In this document: piece after piece, positions 1 to 7,661 of the stretch | Layout of the letters: the number at the start of each line of letters is the position of its first letter | How positions within the stretch are numbered: the stretch's first letter is position 1 | Assembly: GCA_937915065.1 (NCBI GenBank) | Contig: CALDMR010000071.1 | Span: 1 to 23,928 of the forward strand | Direction: 5' to 3' | DNA length: 23,928 nt | From: an uncultured Clostridia bacterium | GTDB taxonomy: Bacteria > Bacillota > Clostridia > Oscillospirales > Oscillospiraceae | Made by a program: the position numbers and the translations under genes | The notes under the pieces: model-generated | The model's input: only the letters and a program-made list of their open reading frames with translations | Databases searched by the model: none | What the model was told of the DNA's origin: nothing

Positions 1-39
1 GGCGGCTGCTTTTCCGCCGGAATCTGTGCAAAAAATCTG

Positions 40-786
40 TCAAAAGTCCTCTGCCAAAGTGATCGCATCCAGCAGGAACTGTTCTTTTTCCAACTGCACA
101 CGGGCGGTGACGGTCATGGCCGGCAGCGTGACATTCGTACTCGGGCTGACCCAGTCAAACTCCGCAGCCAGTTGAATCCCCTGTGCTCCCATTTCATAGT
201 GCAGCCCACCGGGCGCCAGCTCTGCGTCCGGCAGTTCTTCCGGAAGAGAAAGGGTCAGCTCCTGTGCTCCAATCTGCAAGCGCAGGGTGCTCCCGCGGCG
301 CTTTACGGCCAGATCCTCCATGATCGCCGCCTGGCCAGCATCAGGGGGCAAGACATACTCCCTGTATCCCGTACCATCGGCCAACCGCTCCACAACATGC
401 AGTTCGTAAACGGAAATGCCCGTTCCCGTGCCGGATAAAAAGACGACCGCAGTTTGCTCCGGGTTCCAGGGCGCAAGCACCGCCTGCAAATCCACTCCCC
501 GGGGGGTGACTGCATTCCAGTCAAAGAAAACGGCCTGGGTTCCGTCCCACAGGAGCACCGACGGCGATCCATCCTGGAGCACATAAAAGGTTCCGTTGTC
601 CGTTTTTGCCGCTTCCTGGGCAGCCGGAGTCCTGTTCTCCATCTGCTCCCATTCAAAAGAAGCGCTGCTTTCCCATGTTTTGCTGATGGCATCCACCGAC
701 AGCCCAGCCCCTTCCTGCTCATGGGAAACACTGCATCCGCACAAAAAACAGACGGCGATCAAAATACAGTACCACAAATGTTTCAT
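40..786 (-). CDS. Putative secreted lipoprotein, unknown function
   Basis: This 248-residue protein has a basic N-terminus, a short hydrophobic stretch and a lipobox L-C-G-C with the lipidated cysteine at residue 18, so it is expected to be anchored to the outer face of the membrane. The rest is soluble, with no transmembrane segment and no motif I recognise. The ATG at 786 is preceded by AGGGG nine bases upstream. It is the last gene of a run of minus-strand genes that begins with an ECF sigma factor. No promoter is visible directly upstream, so it may be co-transcribed with the small membrane protein genes before it. The lipoprotein call is well supported; the function is unknown. Confidence 0.75.
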   Translation of the reverse strand: MKHLWYCILIAVCFLCGCSVSHEQEGAGLSVDAISKTWESSASFEWEQMENRTPAAQEAAKTDNGTFYVLQDGSPSVLLWDGTQAVFFDWNAVTPRGVDLQAVLAPWNPEQTAVVFLSGTGTGISVYELHVVERLADGTGYREYVLPPDAGQAAIMEDLAVKRRGSTLRLQIGAQELTLSLPEELPDAELAPGGLHYEMGAQGIQLAAEFDWVSPSTNVTLPAMTVTARVQLEKEQFLLDAITLAEDF

Positions 787-844
787 GAATTTTATCCCCT
801 GTGCAATATCCTATTGGGAAAAAGCGTTGGCGGGTTCGCCCTTT

Positions 845-1103
845 TTATGGTTCGTAGGCCAGTGCGCCGATCACTTTTTTCAGGCTCAGATAGCCGAAAG
901 CGGCGGCTACGGATGCGATCGTCTTTGCAACGATCATTCCCGCGCAATAAATGTCACCCCCTGCAAGGGTAGATTCGTGCATATAGAGGCAATAGGCAGT
1001 AAAATTAGGCACATTCAGGAGTATTATGCACGGCCAAAACCAGCCCTAAAATCAAATCCGTTTGATTGCGAATCCGCAGCCTCTTTCTTTCATCCATCTT
1101 CAT
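845..1103 (-). pseudogene. Frameshifted small two-helix membrane protein gene
   Basis: An ATG at 1103 with AAGAGGG seven bases upstream opens a 32-codon frame that stops at 1005. The +1 frame is open from 1045 to a TAA at 845 and encodes hydrophobic, helix-forming residues, including GMIVAKTIASVAAAFGYLSL. Joining the frames by one base shift between 1045 and 1007 gives a protein of about 85 residues with a basic N-terminus and two membrane segments, a layout like the 61-residue neighbour at 1179-1364. The start is supported by a leader shared with the genes starting at 1364 and 2694. It could instead be two tiny genes (the second starting at ATG 982), a programmed frameshift, or a sequencing error. 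The function is unknown. Confidence 0.45.
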
Positions 1104-1110
1104 CTGTGAT

Positions 1111-1160
1111 CCCTCTTTTCTGTTCAAATTTTTGCTTTTCCGGTTTTTTTGAAAAACTTC
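1111..1160 (-). promoter_or_regulatory. Conserved leader, copy C
   Basis: On the minus strand this reads TTTTTCAAAA, then an A-rich stretch, then ATTTGAACAGAAAAGAGGG just before the ATG at 1103. The same block precedes the genes starting at 1364 and 2694. Unlike those, it has no ECF-type promoter in front of it and sits in the 75-nt gap after the 1179-1364 gene, so the two are probably co-transcribed. Confidence 0.5.
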
Positions 1161-1178
1161 ATAAAAATGCGTTCATAC

Positions 1179-1364
1179 CTATTTTGAAGAATGGTTCGCA
1201 AGGCCGTAAAGCGCGCAGAATACGCCCAAAATGGTCGCTCCCAAAGCGATGATCATAATGATCGTGCCAATCACGCTGCCCCCGAAAAGGATTCGATATA
1301 AGTCCAGCAATACCATGGTAAAGAGCATACAAAAGATGCCGAATAAAATGTGCGCATTGTGCAT
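1179..1364 (-). CDS. Small two-transmembrane protein, unknown
   Basis: This 61-residue protein is almost entirely hydrophobic: one membrane segment at about residues 6-27, a short loop containing GGS, and a second at about 32-54, ending in a short polar tail. The ATG at 1364 has a strong GGAGGG site six bases upstream. It is preceded by the conserved leader and an ECF-type promoter-like site at 1432-1458, so expression by the nearby sigma factor is likely. Size and topology would fit a small membrane regulator, an immunity-like peptide or a holin-like peptide, but nothing in the sequence decides between these. Confidence 0.6.
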   Translation of the reverse strand: MHNAHILFGIFCMLFTMVLLDLYRILFGGSVIGTIIMIIALGATILGVFCALYGLANHSSK

Positions 1365-1370
1365 TGCATT

Positions 1371-1428
1371 CCCTCCATTCTGTTCAAATCCTTGGATTTT
1401 GCTTTCTTTTGAAAAGTCCCTCTATATA
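1371..1428 (-). promoter_or_regulatory. Conserved leader, copy B
   Basis: The minus strand reads ATAGAGGGACTTTTCAAAAG, then a spacer, then ATTTGAACAGAA and the GGAGGG ribosome site. It matches the leaders before the genes at 1103 and 2694. The ATAGAGGG..TTCAAAAG part is also found after the promoter of the sigma gene. Confidence 0.55.
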
Positions 1429-1431
1429 TAT

Positions 1432-1458
1432 AAACGGAAAAACGAGCAAAATTGGACA
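1432..1458 (-). promoter_or_regulatory. Putative ECF sigma promoter (small membrane gene)
   Basis: The minus strand reads TGTCCA, 15 bases, then CCGTTT, preceded by AAAATCC and an A/T-rich tract. Two other sites in this cluster (2764-2790 and 4309-4335) have TGTCGC and CCGTTA at exactly the same spacing. TGTC-type -35 and CGT-type -10 elements fit ECF-group promoters generally. Confidence 0.6.
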
Positions 1459-1559
1459 GGATTTTCCGAAAAATTTTTATTTTTTCCATTTTTTGTATGG
1501 ATGAACAAGCCGGAGCAGTGGTTTTTGGTTATGTTGTTACTGTTATTCTGCACTTTCAA

Positions 1560-1604
1560 CAACCGCCCCTCACAGACAAAAGGTCTGCAGGGGCGGTTGT
1601 TTTT
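1560..1604 (+). terminator. Strong rho-independent terminator, plus strand
   Basis: An 11-bp stem, CAACCGCCCCT (1560-1570) with AGGGGCGGTTG (1589-1599), continues into an inner CAGAC/GTCTG pairing and is followed by five T residues on the plus strand. No convincing plus-strand gene lies upstream. The 1365-1642 gap otherwise holds only the minus-strand promoter and leader of the 1179-1364 gene. Confidence 0.6.
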
Positions 1605-1642
1605 CTACCGGGAGGTGCGCAGGGGGACGATGGCTATGCAAT

Positions 1643-1981
1643 TTATCCTTCGCCAAAGTAAGTTGCCAAGCATAATGGGCCAAAACGATAAACTTTCCAT
1701 GTTATCATAGGACCTTTTGTCTGTTTATCAATCGGTGCATTTTCAAACTGAAACACGTAAACTGTTACAAAAAAAGGTATCTCCTCTTTCTGAAGTTGTT
1801 GCTGCCGCTCTCGATTAAACATTGTATGTATATGTGTTGAAACTGCTGTTTCCGGTGCCCAAGGAAAGATTGCCAAACGTAGCGCCCCAATCGGCGTACA
1901 AAAAAAGTAAACTAACAAGAAAATAAAAATAGTTAATATAATATTTTTTAAGACACATTTACTTTTGACACAGTATGACAT
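1643..1981 (-). CDS. Hypothetical membrane-anchored protein
   Basis: This 112-residue protein has a short basic N-terminus, one strongly hydrophobic segment at about residues 12-33, and an extracytoplasmic-looking remainder with charged stretches such as NRERQQQLQKEE. I do not recognise the family. The ATG at 1981 is weakly supported by AAGG/GGG upstream. It begins 14 bases after the probable end (1996) of the preceding secreted-peptide gene when that gene's frame is restored, which suggests an operon. The region is clearly more AT-rich than the flanking core genes, in keeping with recent acquisition. Confidence 0.5.
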   Translation of the reverse strand: MSYCVKSKCVLKNIILTIFIFLLVYFFCTPIGALRLAIFPWAPETAVSTHIHTMFNRERQQQLQKEEIPFFVTVYVFQFENAPIDKQTKGPMITWKVYRFGPLCLATYFGEG

Positions 1982-1995
1982 AAATAATCCCAGCC

Positions 1996-2192
1996 TTAAT
2001 AAATGCTAAACCGATACAAAATAGCACCATTAGAAGAATCTACATTATTTTTGAAACTTGCATCATATCTTGCTTTTGTATGTCCACAATATTTCTATCC
2101 ATCTCACTAGCCCATGCAGGAACCATCATTCCCATAGCCATAACCACACCCAACAGAAGAGATACCAATTTTTTCATCTTTGTCATTTTCAT
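1996..2192 (-). pseudogene. Small secreted peptide gene, apparently frameshifted
   Basis: The ATG at 2192 follows GAGG. The first frame encodes a clean signal peptide of about 28 residues ending A-W-A before Ser29, and continues to a TAG at 2040 for a total of 50 residues. A different frame becomes open inside the mature part, reads YCGHTKARYD and NGAILYRFSIY, and stops at 1996, immediately before the ribosome site of the next gene. A one-base indel near codon 32 would join the signal peptide to this frame, giving a mature peptide of about 37 residues. The 50-residue version may instead be the true product. The function is unknown; the size suggests an exported peptide. Confidence 0.45.
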
Positions 2193-2286
2193 GTTACCTC
2201 ACTTTCTAATGAAACAGCTATGTTTTTGTTATCTTGCCGTAAATTCGTTTTTCATTTCTCATCTCCTATTCTAAAAGTTTTAACCC

Positions 2287-2694
2287 TTAAAAAGACGCTG
2301 TGAAATCTTTTGTAACGGTATCCCACTTTCCATTGACATAGGCGCTGCCTGTTACAGTCAATTTATAATTTTTGCCGCTCTTAAAGGCATAACTCACTGT
2401 TTTATTGCAACGATTTGTATTAGAGCTGGCGCTGGCAGAATCCACTTCCGTATAACCGAGCAGCCCTTTTTCATACAAGGTCATTTCCAATTTTGTTTTG
2501 GTTGTTGTATCCGCTGGGCCGGTCACCGTTGCGGTATATGCTCCTGTTGTTGCTAAAAATTTTCCGGATACCTTTGTAGCATCCAAATTATAGGGCTGTA
2601 CTGAGGCAAATGCACTGACCGTCATGGTCAGCATCATAGCGGCGGCCAGGGCCAGGGACAGGATGCGGGGCAATGCTTTTGTTTTCATACGCAT
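2287..2694 (-). CDS. Small secreted protein with signal peptide, unknown
   Basis: This 135-residue protein starts at the ATG at 2694, six bases after AAAGAGGAA. A longer TTG start at 2718 is rejected because it overlaps the ribosome site and the conserved leader. The N-terminus (MRMKTK, then an alanine/leucine-rich core) is a signal peptide with probable cleavage after A-F-A at residue 30. The mature part is rich in Thr, Ser, Val and Tyr, with motifs such as TLYEKGLLGYTEVDSAS and AYVNGKWDT, suggesting a compact beta-rich extracellular domain. I cannot assign a family. It has its own ECF-type promoter at 2764-2790 and is probably a target of the sigma factor at 3635-4201. Confidence 0.7.
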   Translation of the reverse strand: MRMKTKALPRILSLALAAAMMLTMTVSAFASVQPYNLDATKVSGKFLATTGAYTATVTGPADTTTKTKLEMTLYEKGLLGYTEVDSASASSNTNRCNKTVSYAFKSGKNYKLTVTGSAYVNGKWDTVTKDFTASF

Positions 2695-2701
2695 AAGTGA
2701 T

Positions 2702-2760
2702 TCCTCTTTTCTGTTCAAATTTTTGGGTTTTTCAGTTTCTTTTGAAAAACCCCTCTATCT
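2702..2760 (-). promoter_or_regulatory. Conserved leader, copy A
   Basis: The minus strand reads ATAGAGGGG, TTTTTCAAAAGAAA, then AAATTTGAACAGAAAAGAGG and the start codon at 2694. The block matches the leaders of the genes starting at 1364 and 1103, including the ribosome site region. Confidence 0.55.
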
Positions 2761-2763
2761 CCA

Positions 2764-2790
2764 TAACGGATTAGAACGGCCTTTGCGACA
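2764..2790 (-). promoter_or_regulatory. Putative ECF sigma promoter (secreted protein gene)
   Basis: On the minus strand TGTCGC (2785-2790), a 15-base spacer and CCGTTA (2764-2769), preceded by AAAATCC and an A-tract. It is nearly identical to the site upstream of the sigma gene at 4309-4335, and lies downstream of the anti-sigma terminator, so it starts a separate transcript. Confidence 0.65.
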
Positions 2791-2862
2791 GGATTTTTTC
2801 AAATTTTTTTATTTTTTCTTCATTTTGGAAGTTCTTACAATTTTATCCATCTAAAATTAGGT

Positions 2863-2897
2863 AAAAAAACGGGGACAGCCCGCCATGCGGCTGTCCC
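2863..2897 (-). terminator. Rho-independent terminator after the anti-sigma gene
   Basis: The minus strand has GGGACAGCC, a loop, GGCTGTCCC and then CG followed by seven T residues. It lies 16 bases beyond the stop codon of the anti-sigma gene and separates it from the secreted-protein gene. Confidence 0.85.
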
Positions 2898-2913
2898 TGA
2901 CAGATTTCATTGC

Positions 2914-3666
2914 TCAATAAATATTTTCTGCGATGGTGTAAACCTCGGATTCCGGCAAATAAGCGTTGATATAAAGTTCATGCTCCATTCCATCTGCAAA
3001 CCAATACATCACAGCGCCAACGCCATCCTTGAATGTTCCAAAATAGGCATCTCCATCACCAAAGCTAATTTCTTGATAGGTAATATGCTCTGTATCTGTC
3101 GAAATACCAGACATATTGTTCGCGGTATTCACCGTGACCATGATAAAATATCCATCTTCATTTTCATAGTATTTTTCAAATGCTTCAGCATATTCATAGG
3201 ACTCTTCCGAAACATATTCAAACCCCTCCGGGATATAGTGGGGGCCATAGCCCTCGGGCAGTTCTGTCAACTGGTGTCCGTCCACCTCGTACTGAAGGGT
3301 CATATTGCGCTCTCCCCACTGAACGATCACTTCTTTCACATACGCCCGCAGCTCTGCCGAAACGGTGAGGACGCCCATAAGCAACGCCGCCAGCAGGGCC
3401 GCCACCAGGGCGATCCGCCGGAGGGTGCGCAGAGACCTGCGCCGGGGCGCGGCTTCCTGCCCATGCTCCCGGGCCGCCGTTTTCCCCCCATGCTCCCGAT
3501 CCAGCTGTTTCAGCCACGGGGTCATGCGCCGGTCCAGGGCCGAAAAATCATGGGCCCCCTGCAAAACCTCCTCCGGCGGCAATGATTCCCTGCGGCGGCG
3601 GCAGGATTCCGCCGCCGCCCGGGCCAGCAGTTCTTCAAATGGGATCTGTGTCTGTTGCGTCCTCAT
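2914..3666 (-). CDS. Transmembrane anti-sigma factor, DUF4367-like C-terminus
   Basis: This 250-residue protein has a charged cytoplasmic N-terminus of about 84 residues, one membrane helix at about 85-104 (ALVAALLAALLMGVLTV), and an acidic, aromatic-rich outer domain. That domain carries the proline/glycine pattern (YIPEGF) and terminal VMYWFADGMEH...AENIY typical of the DUF4367-type domains of clostridial anti-sigma factors. There is no zinc-binding HxxxCxxC motif. The ATG at 3666 has an ideal AAGGAGG site and lies 32 bases inside the end of the sigma gene, indicating translational coupling. The inferred role is to hold the sigma factor inactive at the membrane until an envelope signal is sensed. 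Confidence 0.8.
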   Translation of the reverse strand: MRTQQTQIPFEELLARAAAESCRRRRESLPPEEVLQGAHDFSALDRRMTPWLKQLDREHGGKTAAREHGQEAAPRRRSLRTLRRIALVAALLAALLMGVLTVSAELRAYVKEVIVQWGERNMTLQYEVDGHQLTELPEGYGPHYIPEGFEYVSEESYEYAEAFEKYYENEDGYFIMVTVNTANNMSGISTDTEHITYQEISFGDGDAYFGTFKDGVGAVMYWFADGMEHELYINAYLPESEVYTIAENIY

Positions 3667-4201
3667 CGTTCCTCCTTATGGTCTGCCATACCTTGGCCCG
3701 GGCGCGCTCCATCCGCTTTTGGGCCGCTTTTTTCGACACGCCCGTGGCCTCTGCAATGTGCTGGATGCTCCAGCCCCTTTGATAATGCAGCGTCAGCGTC
3801 ACCCGGTAGATCTCTTCCAGGGCGTCGATGGCCGCAACGGCTGCTTCCAGCTGCTCCGCAGCCACCAGCCGGCGCTCCACATCCGCTTCTTCGATTTCCA
3901 CGGCGGAAAAATCCGCTTCCTCTTCGCTTTCCCGGCCGCTGCGGCGCAGCAGATCAACGGCCCGGGATTCCACGCAGTCAAAAAGATAGCCTTCCAATCC
4001 CTGCGGCCTGGACTCTTTCAGCCGCCGGTAATGCTGGGCCAGATACACAAAGCCCTCCTGCACGGCGTCCTCCGCCAGATCGTCCCGGCCAACGATGCGG
4101 CGGGCCAGATAAAATGCCCGCCCCTTGCAGCCCTCATACAGCGCGGCAAAGCTTTCCCGATCCTCCGGGCTTTCCAGCATGGAAAGACAGATGGCAAGCA
4201 T
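3635..4201 (-). CDS. ECF-type RNA polymerase sigma factor
   Basis: This 188-residue protein has sigma region 2 at about residues 14-80 (RRIVGRDDLAEDAVQEGFVY) and region 4 at about 130-178, with the helix-turn-helix stretch WSIQHIAEATGVSKKAAQKR. It lacks regions 1 and 3, as ECF sigma factors do. An acidic linker (EEEADFSAVEIEEADVE) joins the domains. The ATG at 4201 is preceded by AGGGGG. It overlaps the anti-sigma gene. Upstream lie a housekeeping-type extended -10 and a site matching the promoters of two downstream genes, which suggests basal plus self-activated transcription. The exact ECF subgroup cannot be assigned by eye. Confidence 0.9.
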   Translation of the reverse strand: MLAICLSMLESPEDRESFAALYEGCKGRAFYLARRIVGRDDLAEDAVQEGFVYLAQHYRRLKESRPQGLEGYLFDCVESRAVDLLRRSGRESEEEADFSAVEIEEADVERRLVAAEQLEAAVAAIDALEEIYRVTLTLHYQRGWSIQHIAEATGVSKKAAQKRMERARAKVWQTIRRNDEDATDTDPI

Positions 4202-4248
4202 GGCCCTTTTCCCCCTTTTTGCGGCATGGCCGCGGTTTTGTTTTTGCC

Positions 4249-4258
4249 CTATTATACC
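4249..4258 (-). promoter_or_regulatory. Extended -10 promoter element of the sigma gene
   Basis: The minus strand carries TGGTATAATA with a perfect TATAAT at 4251-4256 and the TGn extension, about 50 bases before the sigma start codon. The -35 region is poor, which is tolerated by extended -10 promoters. It would give basal sigma-A transcription. Confidence 0.5.
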
Positions 4259-4308
4259 ACACCGCCGCTGGGGAGAAAACCGGGCCTTTTGAATACCCTC
4301 TATCCTCT

Positions 4309-4335
4309 TAACGGTTTTCCGGCTCCTTTGCGACA
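4309..4335 (-). promoter_or_regulatory. Putative autoregulatory ECF promoter of the sigma gene
   Basis: The minus strand has TGTCGC (4330-4335), 15 bases and CCGTTA (4309-4314), preceded by AAAATCC and an A-rich tract. It is followed by ATAGAGGGTATTCAAAAG, a block also found after the promoters at 2764-2790 and 1432-1458. This fits the usual self-activation of ECF sigma genes. Nothing else is visible between here and the terminator at 4462. Confidence 0.65.
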
Positions 4336-4461
4336 GGATTTTGGGAACTTTTTTTATTTTTATGAATTGTCACAAATCCGGCAGCATTGTTTTATTTATT
4401 TTAACGGTGATTTTCCTTTGCTCCGCCGCCGGGCGGCCGGGGCGGAGGGCCCCAAGGGCGC

Positions 4462-4500
4462 AAAAAAGGAAGCAGCGCAAAAAGCGCTGCTTCCTTTTTC
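4462..4500 (-). terminator. Terminator at the end of the gyrA transcript
   Basis: A perfect 11-bp stem, GGAAGCAGCGC with GCGCTGCTTCC around a five-base loop, has a T-run on both sides, so it can act on either strand. It lies just past the stop codon of the 4512-5039 gene. Confidence 0.85.
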
Positions 4501-4511
4501 TTGCAGGTTTC

Positions 4512-5039
4512 TCAGCTTTTCAGCGGATATTTCTTCGCCGCGCTGCCCACCCGGTAGGACACCGCGAACTCGGCCAGATGGTTGGCCAGCTCCCGGTGCA
4601 CATCCTGATAGGGCAGCTCCAGCAGCCGGGCCGACTCGGTGATGATCACGCTGACGGGATTGAAGGCCTCGCTGTCCTGCTCCCTGGCGGCCACGCAGGC
4701 GGCGGCCAGGGTTTTGCAGGCCCCGTGAAAATCGGCGATCATGGCTTCCGCCTCGCCGTCCTCGATCAGGCATTCATCGTCCAGATTCTGCACATTGTCC
4801 CGGTAGATCCGCTGCAGCTCCATGCCCACGGGCTCCTCCGGGATCTGCATGACCAGCACCGCAGTGTAGTAATACATGGCGAAGAGCAGGGGCATATTTT
4901 CAATGAAATTGCCGCGGCCATACCGCTCCAGCACCCGGTTCACCCGCTCGATGCGAATCCAGATGTCGTTGCTCAGATCTTCGGCCGTGGCCGTCTGCCG
5001 CTCTTTCAGCCAGTCCTTGGGTTTTCTTCCGATCTCCAT
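4512..5039 (-). CDS. Hypothetical helical protein downstream of gyrA
   Basis: This 175-residue protein has no signal peptide or membrane segment. Its composition is acidic and helix-favouring (ERVNRVLERYG, MPLLFAMYYYTAVLVMQI, LANHLAEFAVSY), suggesting a cytoplasmic alpha-helical bundle. I recognise no catalytic motif or named family. It starts 35 bases after the gyrA stop codon and is followed by a strong terminator, so it is probably the last gene of the gyrase operon. A role linked to gyrase or origin functions is only a guess from position. Confidence 0.7.
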   Translation of the reverse strand: MEIGRKPKDWLKERQTATAEDLSNDIWIRIERVNRVLERYGRGNFIENMPLLFAMYYYTAVLVMQIPEEPVGMELQRIYRDNVQNLDDECLIEDGEAEAMIADFHGACKTLAAACVAAREQDSEAFNPVSVIITESARLLELPYQDVHRELANHLAEFAVSYRVGSAAKKYPLKS

Positions 5040-5074
5040 ACTGTCGTTCCTTTCCGCCGGTTTCGGGGGGCGAT

Positions 5075-7591
<2,517 letters not shown>

Positions 7592-7614
7592 GGTTCTCTA
7601 TTTCCTCCGTTCCC

Positions 7615-7649
7615 ATCAGGCGCCGGATGCCTCCGGCGGAGCGCCTGAT
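7615..7649. repeat. Hairpin between gyrB and gyrA
   Basis: Outer arms ATCAGGCGC (7615-7623) and GCGCCTGAT (7641-7649) are perfectly complementary, and an alternative inner pairing GCCGGA/TCCGGC can also form. There is no T-run after it on the minus strand, so it looks like an RNA-processing or stability hairpin rather than a terminator. The gyrA ribosome site lies just beyond. Confidence 0.55.
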
Positions 7650-7661
7650 TGACTCGCTCTC

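Noticed and set aside
1452..1661. Possible plus-strand small gene ending near the terminator
   Set aside because: It has no ribosome site, overlaps the minus-strand promoter, and the terminator lies inside the frame.
2058..2303. Plus-strand frame of 81 codons
   Set aside because: Antisense to the signal-peptide gene; His/Ser/Leu-rich and lacks a ribosome site.
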